Of a DNA stretch of 64,000 nucleotides, positions 42,218 to 53,412 are shown piece by piece (positions within the stretch are counted from its first letter, which is position 1; every line of letters begins with the position of its first letter). Source of the DNA: Ixodes scapularis. Taxonomy: Eukaryota > Arthropoda > Arachnida > Ixodida > Ixodidae. The stretch covers positions 29,262,786 through 29,326,785 of the forward strand of contig NW_024609837.1 in assembly GCF_016920785.2 (NCBI RefSeq), in the 5' to 3' direction. The notes beneath the pieces were generated by a model. That model ran no database searches. It was not told the DNA's origin and worked only from the letters and a program-made list of their open reading frames with translations. Position numbers and translations under genes: made by a program.

Positions 42218-42362
42218 AACATGCTTGGTATACCCTGAATTAACGTCGAGAGTTGGGCTAGATGGTATTCGTTGATCATAATGTAAAACATGCTTGGTAT
42301 ACCCTGTTGGTATTCGTTGATCATAATGTTTACTAAACATGCTTGGTATACCCTGTTGCAGG
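42218..42362. repeat. Direct repeat: three AACATGCTTGGTATACCCTG units
   Basis: The 20-mer occurs at about 42219, 42287 and 42337. TGGTATTCGTTGATCATAATG occurs twice between them. Local tandem duplication. Confidence 0.8.
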
Positions 42363-42499
42363 TCAGTAAAAATTGTTGTCGATTTGTTCATTCTACCAAG
42401 CGCGATGAAATGCGGTAGCTTTACGGGAACATCGTTTGTGAAAACCGTTAGGAAAGGAAATGGTACGGGGATGAACTGGTTCTAATAAAGCGTACACAC

Positions 42500-43012
42500 A
42501 TCTAGGACTACGTCAAGTACGGTGTCTAGGTCGACATCGAGGACGACGTCAAGAACAACGTCTAGGACGACCTCTAGAACGGCCTCAAGGACGGCGTCCA
42601 GGACGACCTCTAGGACGACCTTTAGAACGACCTCTAAAACGACCTTTACGACGACTTCTAAGACAACGTCAAGGGTGATGTCTTGGACACCGCCCTTGAC
42701 GTTGTCTAGTCCTAGTACTGGTTGCCCCAACGTAAAAAAAAAACAGTATAACTTGTCACTAACTGGATTTTGGAACAGGATATCTAAATGAATGTCTTGC
42801 TGGAAACCTGAAATACAGTTATATTTCCTGTTTCATAATCCAGTTAGCGAAACGTTATACTGGTCTTTTCGGTATGGTGAAAAACGACATCTAGGACTAC
42901 CTCAAGGACGACGTCTAGCAAAACGTCCGGGAGGACTGTGTCAAAAACGACATCTAGGACTACCGCGAGGACGACCTCTAGGACCTCTAGGACGACGTCG
43001 AGGACGTCAGGT
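42500..43012. repeat. GACGTC-type minisatellite, interrupted by a small MITE
   Basis: Same 12-mer family as 38490-39140. The array stops at about 42715 and resumes at 42885. Confidence 0.8.
42744..42862. mobile_element. 119-bp foldback MITE
   Basis: The ends CAGTATAAC and GTTATACTG are inverted. Pairing extends over about 36 bp per side (CTAACTGGATT...GAACAGG). No clear target duplication; the left flank is an A run. Confidence 0.6.
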
Positions 43013-44013
43013 CACGTCAGCCTCAGCTACCAGCGCTTACGAGCTTACGCGACCGACGCTTAGCAGCTCACGCGACCGGCGCTTCAGCGAAGGGCGCTAG
43101 AGCCAACGGGCACTTCGGCCGCCGGCACTTCAGCTACATGCGCCTCAGCCATCATTGCTTCAGTCACGAGCGCCTCAGCCACCATCGCTTCAGCAACGGG
43201 CGTTTGGTGGCCTTGGTTAAGAAACCTTGCGCCTGGTTGGGTCTTTAAAGCTACCGTTTTGAAAGCAAAACAGGCTCCTATCACAAAGCCCTCCACTCTC
43301 TCCCCTTTAAAAGTGCGAAGGCTAGAGAGGCGAGGAGGGGCTCGCCTGTTCGTTGTTGCAAAGTGAAAAGAAAAGATGGCTTTGTAAGAGGAGCCTGTCC
43401 TGTTTTTCTTGACCTGCAACACGGTATACACCAACTCAACCCTCTTACGTTAGGCCGCTGCGGTGTCGGTGATGTCGGTACTGGGCATTCACAGACGCTT
43501 CCTCTCACGCGAATCTTGTTTCTGCGCACACAACTGCATTGAGGTTGTGTGGGCGAACGCGGGCTTGTTCGTATGGTGCCTGGAACGCGTCTCCGACTGG
43601 TGTGTTTTCCGCGTCCAAAAATATTGTCCTCGATTTCCGCCTGGTGACGTCATACAAGGGTGTCGCCGGTCGCGATCCCGGCGGTGTGCCAGTAGCGGTT
43701 GTGGCTGACGCCTGTTATGCTGTAGGTCCCTGTACAGTGAGTCCGCGAAAGATTCGGCAGCCAGAAGTTGGGACGCCGCGACGACAACGGCACTTGCGTA
43801 CAAGTGTGCTTTTCGCCAGGGTTTCTACGACCAACCGCTTTGGGACCACTTTGGGACCACGTTTGATGTATGGGCGGAGTAGGACGCTACACTCACCAGT
43901 CGGAGAGGCGCTGCAGGCACCATGTTTTTAGTAAGCACCATGTTGTTGTATAGTCATAAGTTACTAGAAGCATTGTCAACCGCCTTGTAAAGCAGTCCCG
44001 ATATTATCTCTAG
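43013..44013. other. No supported gene; GCNCTTCAGC repeats
   Basis: 43020-43210 holds degenerate repeats of GCGCTTCAGC and GCCTCAGCCA. The rest has overlapping short frames on both strands without motifs. TATTATCTCTAG at 44002-44013 is the acceptor of the next feature. Confidence 0.45.
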
Positions 44014-44382
44014 GTGTATCTTCTCTTCAAAAACTCAGCTTCGAAGATTTCATCGACGAGGTTCTCTTCCGGACTCAGCAGAACCTATACAGTCGCCTCG
44101 GGGAAGGCTGGAATATATTTCTAGGCACAAGCCTACAGGATGAAAATGGCACATTCATTTTTCTCAATGGCTACGCCTACGCTTACGCTGTTGGATGGCA
44201 CTATAAGCTTAAAAGAGATGGAGTGTGCGGCACAATATATGGCGGCATGGATAACAGGCTTTGGTGTCCCGTCAGATTTGACAAGCTTAGGGTAGCACTT
44301 CCTCGGTTCCCAGGGGACGGTGGCGAACACTACATACTCCGTGTGGATATGACAGCGAGACTTGGTTTTTGGCAGCCAAGAG
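44014..44382 (+). CDS. Candidate internal exon of an unrecognised host gene
   Basis: The frame is open across the whole segment: SLQKLSFEDFIDEVLFRTQQ, then YSRLGEGWNIFLGTSLQDEN, then GTFIFLNGYAYAYAVGWHYK, VCGTIYGGMDNRLWCPVRF and RVDMTARLGFWQPR. It has balanced, non-repetitive amino-acid composition, unlike the spurious frames nearby. It is bounded by CTCTAG (acceptor, 44013) and AGAG|GTTTGT (donor, 44383). Both introns are phase 1, so it can join the exon at 53508 without a shift. It lacks an early ATG, so it would be missed by start-based ORF calling. Two Cys and many aromatic residues suggest a folded, perhaps secreted protein. The family was not recognised, and upstream exons were not found. 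Confidence 0.5.
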
Positions 44383-44457
44383 GTTTGTATTTCTCATGCT
44401 AATATTTTATTTTTATTTTCTGAAGTGTATACACTATCTCCGAGGTGTCAGATACAT

Positions 44458-44618
44458 TAGGGAGTTTTCGTAGATCGTTTTCGCCGTCCCGCAACGCCCT
44501 CCACTACGATACCCGGAACTCTACAGCCAAGGCCTTCGGAGCGCAGGCGCAGTAGCTGCTTCTTCGTTGCGGAGGGCTTATCGGAGGGGGAAACGCGGTC
44601 TACGAAAACTTCCTATTG
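44458..44618. mobile_element. Short MITE with AGTTTTCGTAGA ends
   Basis: Inverted ends GGGAGTTTTCGTAGATCG and CGGTCTACGAAAACTTCC. About 160 bp, no coding capacity. Flanks AGATACAT and TGATACGT are similar but not an exact duplication. Confidence 0.6.
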
Positions 44619-44806
44619 ATACGTCTAACACGTTATCTATATTGCGGCAGGTAGAAACGGTTTTGTACATTGTGATTATGGCTACCATCACGCAGAGCAG
44701 TAAATACGGTTATACGGGCTTCCCATGTCGGCACTTAATTTCACTCCATTTTTTTTTTTGCTATTGCGCGCATCTTATAAATTTAAGTATGTCACTACGA
44801 GTTAAG

Positions 44807-45181
44807 TTGTTGGTCTTCCCGGTGGTGTGGGAGGCACGTTCCGCCCCGATGGTCTGGAGCGTGGTGGCGCGAACGTCGCTGAGTGACGGGGGGTCGACTG
44901 ACTGCTTGTAGAGAACTATGTGCATTTATTTACACTAGTTACAAGTCCCAGCTTGGGAGACCATCCTGCCTCGTCTAGATGCTCGGCCCCAATCCCCAGT
45001 CTCCCTAAATCGAATGCAAAATTCAAATCTCCATCCGTGAGAATCTTCTTGGCACTTTTTTTGTGGGCTCGTAGCGGCCTGCTTTCCCCTCAAGAACCGA
45101 CTAATCCCTTCAAATTTCGCCATTCCCAGGTGGTGCACTGTTCTCCAGTGGTCGGTGAGCTGTCAGTCTGGCGCTCCAACA
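44807..45181 (-). mobile_element. Solo LTR
   Basis: On the minus strand it starts TGTTGGAGCGCC and ends GACCAACAA, giving TGTTGG/CCAACA ends. GTTAAG occurs directly before (44801-44806) and after (45182-45187). AATAAA is on the minus strand near 44930. No internal region remains, so it arose by recombination between LTRs. It lies in the candidate intron between the exons at 44014 and 53508. Confidence 0.75.
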
Positions 45182-45187
45182 GTTAAG

Positions 45188-45960
45188 ACCAAATTCCGTC
45201 TAGAGTTGTTCCCTGCGTTTTTCCCGGTCTGGCTGGCGCCAACAGCTGAAATATTACGCCGGGAAAAAAGCGCCAATTTGACACTCAGCGGCAAAACTAT
45301 CTATAACCAGGCACACTCGGTTAACAGCAAGAAGCAGCTCCAAGAATGGGCTGTCCCAGGGATCTGTCGAACAGACTCCCGAAACCCGAGACGTTTCTTA
45401 ACGATCGCGGGGGAACCGCTCCACCTCTCGGCCGCTCTGCCCACGCAAATGCTCCCTCCAAAACGCCAACACCAACATACAAAGCTAAAAAAAATCAATG
45501 TCGACACAACTCTGGAAAGATAAACTTTTCTAACAAGAGAAAACACCTTAATTAATAAACAGGATTGCTACATACTTAACTTTTCGTTTGCATTTTTTTA
45601 GCAGAATGTGCTTGTACCAGCCTCGTCCGATTTACCCACCCTTCCTGCACCGGTCTGGGAAAATGTAGGGCAATGTACTTCACGTCTTATCTCAATACAC
45701 ATACCGGAAGTAGACTTCCCTAGACTTCTCTGCACCGGTGCTGGAAGTTTAAGTAAATCGAACGCAGCTAACGCTAATTTATAATCCCCCCAAAAAAGGT
45801 GATGGAACGCCGCGGAAACCACTATGAAATGTGTGAGACGTACTTCGGACGTCAATCTGTACAAAAAGACGTAGTTGAAAAGAAATAGTAATTAACTGAG
45901 AAGGGATAACTAAATTTTGAACACGCCCCGACGCAAATGGAAATAAATTAAAAGTGCTAG
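45188..45960. other. No feature recognised
   Basis: No coding motif or repeat structure seen. Confidence 0.45.
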
Positions 45961-45964
45961 TTGG

Positions 45965-46032
45965 ACTAGCCGGTTTTGATGCCCACGACTCCATGATTAT
46001 GAGTCCCACACTATACCACTGTGCCAAAGGGG
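45965..46032 (-). tRNA. tRNA-Met(CAT)-like relic or SINE head
   Basis: On the minus strand TGGCACAGTGG fits box A exactly. GGGACTCATAATC resembles the anticodon stem and loop of elongator tRNA-Met (loop CTCATAA). GTCGTGGGCATCAAAACC is a degraded T arm and box B (about 9 of 11). The acceptor stem does not pair, so it is a pseudogene or a tRNA-derived SINE, not a working tRNA. Confidence 0.4.
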
Positions 46033-47319
46033 CGGTGGTAGTGTTTCGGCGCCAGTGGTGAACGCGAACGCTGGACGCAGGCGTTGGACTTTGCGTCTAT
46101 GCACCAATCATTCTAATCAGAGTTCAGTGATCTCACGTCCCCGTACGCTTTCATTTATCCGTGAGGAGCAGCTTATAATCTGCGACCGACATGGAGAACA
46201 TCTGTTCTCCCGTCGGAGCGACCGCTCCACTCCTATTTGGGGAAGGATTACGGCCAGTAACATTGACCTGCGGTGTGCGTTCTTTTTTATGTAATTTTTT
46301 TTATGTGCCCCCGAGGTTGCAAACACGTTCCCGAAAAGACTCCGCCGACTTAAATATACAGAACGAGGCCGTAAGGATTATCACTATTTGCACGCCTTGC
46401 AAAATTCGAATTCCAGACGTACAAAGCGCGACGCCGTTGGCGCGAACAAACGATCGCCGGTTTTTCCACTTTTTCTCTTTGAGACAAAGGTATGTCATCC
46501 ACATTATTATTGCTACGGAAAGAGCTCATTTTGTTCTATAATGTAAGCGATAAAATTTCGTCACGCTAATATTCTTTAAAAGTAAAATCCGAAAATGCGC
46601 CGATGTCGTGTTCGCGCTAACAGTGTCGCGATGTATACATACATGAAACTGGGCACGCTTACGTCGTTTCGCGAGAAGTTTTGTCGATTTTGTTAGAGCT
46701 CAACTCAGCAAAGGTAACTATTAAAAAAAAACAAAAAAAAAACGTCAAGAACGGCGGCCCTGCATCTTCTATGCCCTATACTAGCCTGTTTGTCACAAGG
46801 TTCATTAGTTGGAGTTAAATTAGGATGGTAAAATAAGCTAAGGCGAGACCAAAGTCGAATTTCAGCAATTTGTAGTTATAAATAAAAAGCTACTCGTGGA
46901 AAATAAAATAAATAAAACAGAAATATTTACAGCAGAAGCGGAAGTGTTCAGTTCGGTTTCTTCAGGTGAAGGCACTGCTGTGTGCAAATCAGTCTTCGGG
47001 TTTCTGTGTGCCGGAGAGAGAATGGACGTTGTAGGCTCACGGCGCAGCGTCGGGTGTTAGGTTTCTCGAACGACTTCAGTTTTAACGGAGCTCGACTTGA
47101 TTGGAGGCTGTGTCGGCAACTCTCGAACTTTAGCCGAACATAGGTTTCTCTGGTCTGTTGCCTTGGAGACTTGGTCCGGCGGGTTCCAGGTTGCCGGTGA
47201 TGCAACCCAGTCCTGGTTTGGGCCGTTTGCCCGAGCGCCCTGGCACGCCAGAAATGAAAGTTACTGCGCAGGCGAGCTGGTGAACCATCATAGTGAAAGA
47301 AAACCTCGAGATAAGGAAC
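46033..47319. other. No supported gene
   Basis: Frames at 46191-46541 and 47097-47486 show no domain. A tracts near 46722-46742. Confidence 0.45.
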
Positions 47320-47525
47320 AAAAAAAAAAGGGGGACAAACACAACACTGTTTCTAAACACAGCTGCAAAATGTATTTCCGCACAATCCTTTTTATAAAGG
47401 TCAACCGCAACCACACCGCTGTAATCAACAACTCTCAACCCCACAGTCAAGTCAAGTGGACAAGCCCAAGCTCCGATACAGCCTAACAATACATCGGCGA
47501 ACACAGTGACCTTGAAAGCTAGATA
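47320..47525 (+). repeat. Penelope-like 5' region fragment
   Basis: It shares ordered words with the inverse of 51735-51870: ATGTATTTCCGCACAATCC, then TTTTTATAAAGG, then CCCAAGCTCCGATACAGCCT. The 51.4-51.9 kb copy continues into a GIY-YIG domain, so this is probably the 5' end of the same family in the opposite orientation. Confidence 0.5.
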
Positions 47526-48014
47526 ATAATAATCAATCAATCAATCAATCAATGTTTTTATTCGTGCCCAGGAACAACCTTGCGGTCTTGGTACAGGTGC
47601 ACTGTGTTAACATGTAAGGCAGAACAGGGCATAAAGCAAATAATACCTTATTAGCAAATATTTGACGAGATCCAGGCTTGCAAGGGCCGCAGAAGGCAGT
47701 GTGCCCACCCCAAAAGGCCTGCGGGCCCAGCCTGGGTTCTAATGTTCATAGTTCTTGGAACTGGAAGCGGCAACACTGGGCAGGGCCGGCAACAACAGTT
47801 GCTGACACGTTAGTTCGTGTGACAACACTGGCGTTGCACTACGTAGTCCGTTGGGCAGCCCTCATTACAGTCCTGAAGTCGTCGGCGTCGGTTGGGAAAG
47901 TTCTGGTGTGGTCAGATGGGAGCCGGTGCCATAGCGCTGCTGCACGGGGCAGCCAAGATGAGCCGTGGCGTTGTGTGCGAGTAAGTGACGGCTGAAGACG
48001 GCCTGTTCATTTGT

Positions 48015-49125
48015 TCAAGCGCGGACTTTAGGACAATTCCTGGTGACCAGGGGACATGATGCGCCACAGTAGTCGCAATGTTGAGGCCCGTACTCTTGAG
48101 TCCAGGGGTTGCCAGGAGGCATGGCGGAGCAGGTTGGTGGAGGTAATTCCACCATGGGGGAGTTGCTCTTTCTTAAGCGTTGTGCGGCGGTAAAAGGTGT
48201 ACGCTGCACGGCGTTGAACGCTGGAGAGACTTGTTTGAAGTGCCTGTGACAGGAGCAACCACACAGCAGTAACGATTTAAGCGCAGAAAGAACGAGCGCT
48301 GTGTACAAACTTCGAATGAACTCGCCGGCATTCCAGTGCATGGTCACACGTGTCACTAACCCTAGCAGACGGCGAAACCTCGATACAGAACGATTCGTGT
48401 GCACGGAAAAGTTCAGCCGAGAGTCAACCTCGACTCCAAGCACCTCAGCCGTACCGGCTCGGCTTATCACGTGATGGCCAAATTTTAGAGGAGGTGGTTG
48501 GAGAGAGAATGGTGGGTGGCTTGAATTAGCAAATGAAACTGTCGAGCACTTATTTCCATTCATGGGGAGATGGTCCAGCTGCGTCCAGTACAGACAACGG
48601 TCTAGGCCAGAGTGATGACTGACGTAATTGGCCGGAGAGCAGATGGGTTGGAGCAGAGAGATGTCGTCGGCATATAGGATAGGAGTTGAGGCCAAGTTAT
48701 CTGTAATGCTGTTGATGAAAATGGTGAATAGGGTAGGGTTAAGGACGCTTCTCTGTGGGACGCCAGAAAGGACGGGAATAGCCGTTGAGGAAGCACCTCG
48801 GTAGATAACTCGCTGGGTACGGCGAGTGAGAAACTAACCGAGCCAGCGAAGCAGAGGCCCACGCAGCCTTTTGAGCTCAGAACTCGCCAACAACCAGCAT
48901 GGGAAAGCCGGTCAAAGGCTCGAGAGAGAGAGAGAGATCTAGCTGGACCAACTCGACGGGTGTGTGGTCATCAAGGTGTGCACTGACGACGTGGACCAGA
49001 GCGAGAAGGGCGGTTGCACAGCTGCGGCCGCGGCGGAACCCATGCTGTGAGAGTGACAGAAGGCTATTGCTGTCACGGTGCAGGTGAATTTTAGAATTGA
49101 AAATTCGCTCAAACGTGTGACACAA
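48015..49125 (-). pseudogene. CR1/L2-type reverse transcriptase
   Basis: Split into several frames. From upstream: HGFRRGRSCATALLALVHVV with VELVQLDLS (RT palm), then a short gap with a frame change near 48870, then PILYADDISLLQ with the catalytic YADD, and MNGNKCSTVSF, LGVEVDSRLNFSVHTN and the thumb region. The C-terminal CDYCGA...LVTRNCP is the usual Cys-rich tail. Non-functional because of at least three frame breaks. Confidence 0.8.
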
Positions 49126-49856
49126 GACTGAAGTGGATGCAGTGGGGCGGTATGAAGATAAATTATCAGCACGAGCGCCATGTCCTTTGTGTACTGGCGT
49201 GACAATGGCTATCTTTCACAGACGAGGAGTAACACCAGAGTTCAGTATTCGCTGGAACATCCGGGAAAGGGCCGGGGCCATAGAGGGAGCTGTGGTCATA
49301 AGTACAAGAGGGTGGATAAAATCGGGGCCCGGATTCTGGAAAGGGTGAAGCTGGGACACCGCCTCAAGGACGTCGTCAGTAGTTATCGTGATGGATGATA
49401 AAATGGATGTAGGCTGACCAGTTGTGGTTGCACGAGGGATATCGGTAGTTCAACTAGAGGGGGCCAGGGAGTTAGCAGAACAAGAATCGGTCCGGACTGC
49501 AGCGAACTGTTTATTAAATGCTTCAGCTGTGTCAATGAGCACGAGAGCAAGTCGTTCGCGACAAAGAAGGAGGGGTGCAGCGCCTGCTTCCGCTGTGGGT
49601 TAACAAATGCTCAAAATAATTTAGGCTATTTGACCGCACGAGCGGCGATGTCCTCAGTGTAAGCGCGGTGAGCCACATGTATGCGTTTCTTCACGTCACG
49701 ATGGATCTCCTTGGCAGCGGCGAGACATTCTGGGCAGCGGCTTCGTCGCGCCCTCCGGAACACTCTATCTTTCTGATTGCAGAGGGCAATGACGTCTGAT
49801 GTAAGGCAGGGCGCGCTGCGTGGGCGATGGGCGCGCCTGAGTGGCACAGTGGCGCT

Positions 49857-51299
49857 TCAGAGGGCGGTCATCAGAGACGTGCAGGTCTCGCACATGTCGT
49901 CAATGTCGTGTTCTGAAAGCAGGGCGTCCCATGGGACAACGCGTACAAGCCGATGGAGGTGCCCAAAGTCGAGTTTACTGTAGGCACGGAGAAGCCGAAT
50001 GTGCTTCCCTCGGGTAGGAAGGGACGGAAATGTCGATAGCTGAATGACGTTGTGGTCAGAGTTGCTCAGGCCAGCAGTGGCAGCACAGCCGCGGACAAGA
50101 GTTGGATTGAGAGTAAAGTAGAGGTTAAGGCACGACGATTTTTTTTGTATTAGTTGTGTATGTAGCCTCCGTGCACAGCTGTGTGAAGCCATTTGTTTTA
50201 AACAGGTCCAGGAGCATGTCAGATGCGGGGTCTTGCGGCAGTGGAAACAGAGGATCGGCCCAGTCGATGTGGGCGTTGAGGTCGCCGAGGATGTCGACGT
50301 TGTGATATGGGCTGCGAAGCGCTATAATGTGTTCCATCGAACAACGGAGCAGACTGTATGACTCGGCGCGGAGAGCTGAGGGGCAGTAAATGGAGGCCAC
50401 GAGGTACCTCTGTTGTTTGACAGTGATTTCAATGAACAGCGCTTCTAAGTCTTCCCTCTCGACCATGACGCCGACACCCCACGAGAAGTCGTTCGGTTCT
50501 TTCGAAAAACAACGTACTCGGGGAAAACGAGCTGGCTGTCGTGGATGGATGGGTCCAGCCATGTTTCGCAGAGATTGAAGATTGTGCGTGGCATCGAGGG
50601 TATAGTTGCTTGGTGCTCGGGTAATTTGTTCTGTACTGACCTGGCGTTGCAAAACCGGATAGTCGGCTGCTGCGACTAGACGTGCCAAACCTGTGTCGCA
50701 GTGGGTGCTTGGGTTCGGTTTTCGGCATCGACCCGACGGCCATCCGCAATGTCGGGGGGTGGCGACGGCGAAAGGGAGCATGGAGCTTGGCTAGGGACGT
50801 CCAAGTAATCATCCGTAAAGTCAAAGGTGCAGCCCAGGCAGTTCCAAGTGTCAGTACTGCTCCCGAGTCTCCGGTATTCCCTGAGTGACACACAAGCACA
50901 GGTCTGATGGAGCCACATTTCGCATGTGTCACAGCAGAGGGGGGCCTTAGTCTCACGCACTTTTCTGTCGCAACACGGGCAGAGAACTTCCGGGGGTCCT
51001 GGATAAGGATCCACATCATCGCTGGCGAGAAGAGACGCACCGCGGAGGTGGACGGAGCATACCAGCAACCGCGTGAGCCCGGGAGGCCGACGCGATCCAG
51101 TGGACGGAGAAGGCGTAACGACCGGCCGGTTCGACGGATAATCGGCCGAGACCCACATGCATGGGAGCGCAGGCCAGCAAGCGAAGGTGTGCAGGAAGAT
51201 CGTCCGGTGTCGCAGGGCGAAAGCACAGTAGATCACCAGTGCGAACTGAAAAAGGCGAAACAGGAGAGTGAAGCGACACGGTCTCCACGGTGCCGCCAT
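49857..51299 (-). pseudogene. CR1/L2-type N-terminus: 2A-like motif, PHD finger, APE endonuclease
   Basis: From the ATG at 51297-51299 the protein starts MAAPWRPCRF with a hydrophobic stretch, then DVDPYPGP (2A consensus DVExNPGP with the Asn replaced), then a C4HC3 PHD finger: CPCCDRK, CCDTCEMWLHQTC, WNCLGC. After a frame change near 50700 the endonuclease shows VASIYCPSA, ILGDLNAHIDW and, in a further frame, LSNSDHNVI. The 2A-like motif in this family can separate or direct the N-terminal product; with the Asn lost it may not work here. The PHD finger may bind histone tails. At least two frameshifts. Confidence 0.75.
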
Positions 51300-51389
51300 G
51301 TTGTCCGTGATAGACCGTATCTCCAGGTCCATGACAAGCGAAGATATACAATTGCCAGCGCTAGTTATGCTAATCGTCTCTTTTAACAC

Positions 51390-51870
51390 TCTTTTGGAAG
51401 GGTCTCTTTATTTACGAAGGACTTCGGTCTTCGTCAAGCCCGGAAAACAATTCGTCAAGCCCGGGAAGCTTCATCTTCGTCTGGGAAACTTCATCTTCGT
51501 CAAGGCCGGGAACTCATGAAGGTGTTTGACGATTTCCAAATTCGCCGATTTTGACGCTACCGCCTTTTTGTGTTCTAGAATACGGTCATTTGGACAACGG
51601 TTAGTCTGACCAACGTACGTGAAACCACGCGTCATAGGAATATCATAAACCAATGCTTCTTCACACTCAGTTGCCGCCTCCCTATATTTTTTCTGACACT
51701 CTTTGACACACTGATATGCGATGTGTATGGTTAGGCTGTATCGGAGCTTGGGCCTGGTCTACTTGAGTTGACTGTCGGGTTGACGATTGTTGGTGTGAGA
51801 AGTGTGGGTGGGGTTGCCCTCTATAAAAAGGATTGTGTGGAAATAAATTTTGCACCCCTGTTTAAAGACG
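51390..51870 (-). pseudogene. Internally deleted Penelope-like copy with GIY-YIG domain
   Basis: The minus-strand frame 51653-51471 reads VYDIPMTRGFTYVGQTNRCP and then NDRILEHKKAV, a GIY-YIG endonuclease block. The sequence before it (51870-51735) is the 5' region shared with 47320-47525. RT is absent. The 3' part contains CTTCGTCAAGCCCGG repeats (51425-51515). Confidence 0.7.
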
Positions 51871-52965
51871 GTGTTTGCACCCCTTTTTTCGCTCCTGTCT
51901 CGAGTTTTCTTTTTTTACTATAGCCTGTTTGCCTGTCGTTGTCTGTCCCTCCCCAAATCTCTCTCACCGTACTCTCCGTGCTTCTCGTGCCATCTTCTTT
52001 TTTTTTTTTTTTTTTTGTCTATTCAGCATGGACATTATCACACTGTAGGTCGTCTGCACAATGGTCTGCGAGCTCGCTCCCGTGGAAGATAATCGCGATA
52101 AGTAAACTTTTAAACGAAATATATGAACGATGACCACCTGGGAGCAAGCTCGCAAAGCAATGTGCAGGTGACGAACATTGAGATATAAACTGCACGGCCA
52201 CAGTTTTACTTTGGCACCCGTTTTAATAGTTCACTACACCTGATGTGAGCCCTCAAAAGATAAACGTAAAACTTTTCTCGTAACGGCGTTTTCGTGCCCA
52301 CCTTCACGAATCTACGATAAGAATTCGTATTTGGCAAGGCGTATTAAATATGTTGGTCATTTCGGCCTTCCCTTCCCCTGTACATAGAGCTTCGCAGTGC
52401 GAATGATCACTCGGATTTCCTAAGCCGCATCTTTCCCCTCACGGTCCTTTTTTCTCGCAGCACTCTGGCGTACTCGCTTATCTCTGGAGATAAACTTCTG
52501 TGCGAATGCAACATAAGATAGTGGGAAGAATTCGAAAGGAAATTTCTTGGTAGCCTTGGTGTGGCTGCCAAACATTTATAATGAAACCTAAATATTTCAT
52601 TGTACCTGATCACCATTGAGAATATGGCACCCTGAAGAAGTCTAATAGCGGCAGCCTACGTGTCCCCAAGAGAGCTGCTGCGGTGCGCCGGTCGTCATTT
52701 ACATGTTGACAAAAACAGCTTCAGTTCGTTGTGGCTCCATATCAGCAGTCATGATGCGATGCGCTGGAGAAACGAAGGCCAGTGGCATTGAAACGGAAAA
52801 AAAGGGGGGGGGGGGACGGGGTAAATGCTTCCCACCCCCCCCCCCCCTCCCCTTGCATGTAAACAATACGAGGGATGGGGAGAAAAATCTCGTATCCCCC
52901 CCGACCGCCATCGTCTCCCATCATCCACCGCCCTTCCATCTCTCGAATAGTTCCGACGCCTCTCA
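51871..52965. other. No supported gene; homopolymer tracts
   Basis: A T22 run near 51996-52017; G11 near 52804-52814 and C14 near 52836-52849. Short frames on both strands without motifs. Confidence 0.45.
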
Positions 52966-53412
52966 TTAAACGGATACTGAAGCGAAATTTAGAGCTCACA
53001 AAACAAGTCTCGAGGGATAGGCGGGATGCTGCAAAACCCCAAAACATTACTCATAGAGCGATATCTCTAACGGATCGTCGCAGTTCCGGAAAAGAAGTGC
53101 GCGATCGAACACGGCCGGTGAGATAAGTCACGTCACGATTCTCATTCCCTCCCCTCCTCGCTACGTCCCGTCGAGCTGGTCAACCGAATTGCGAGGAGGA
53201 CAAAAACCAGGCCGCTTGCGCTAATTCTCAAATGTTGCAGGAGAGCAATGATGTCACCGCGCTCGCTTGATCGAGCCCTTCTTTTCCAAAGAATACGGCC
53301 ATCCGTTTGAAATATCGATGGATGAGTGACATTTTGGTGTTCGTAGCGTTTCGTGCAACGCTTCTGCGGCCTTACTTTGCGAAATCAAAATTTCAGTTCA
53401 GTATCTTTTTAA
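52966..53412. mobile_element. MITE with TTAA flanks
   Basis: TTAA at 52966-52969 and 53409-53412. Inside, GGATACTGAAGCGAAATTT and its diverged inverse (AAATTTCAGTTCAGTATC) form the ends. TTAA duplication suggests a piggyBac-type transposase in trans, though the ends do not start with CCC. Confidence 0.6.

Larger units (their letters stand above)
47527..51389 (-). mobile_element. CR1/L2-type non-LTR retrotransposon, degenerate
   Basis: In minus-strand order: hydrophobic N-terminus, 2A-like DVDPYPGP, PHD finger, APE endonuclease, RT with YADD, then a short 3' UTR with AATAAA and a terminal (ATTG)n/(ATT)n microsatellite at 47527-47553. A short-repeat 3' end instead of poly(A) and a PHD before the endonuclease are features of CR1/L2-type elements. 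Many frameshifts. Confidence 0.8.

Noticed and set aside
42482..42730. Protein-like frame of VLEVVLDVV repeats
   Set aside because: Translation of the 12-bp minisatellite, not a gene.
39000..43000. CRISPR-like spaced repeats
   Set aside because: Repeats are degenerate 12-mers without constant repeats or unique spacers, and the genome is eukaryotic.
43489..43803. Minus-strand frame starting with a signal-peptide-like YASAVVVAASQLLAAE
   Set aside because: It begins without an ATG, overlaps an equally long plus-strand frame and has no splice or poly(A) support.
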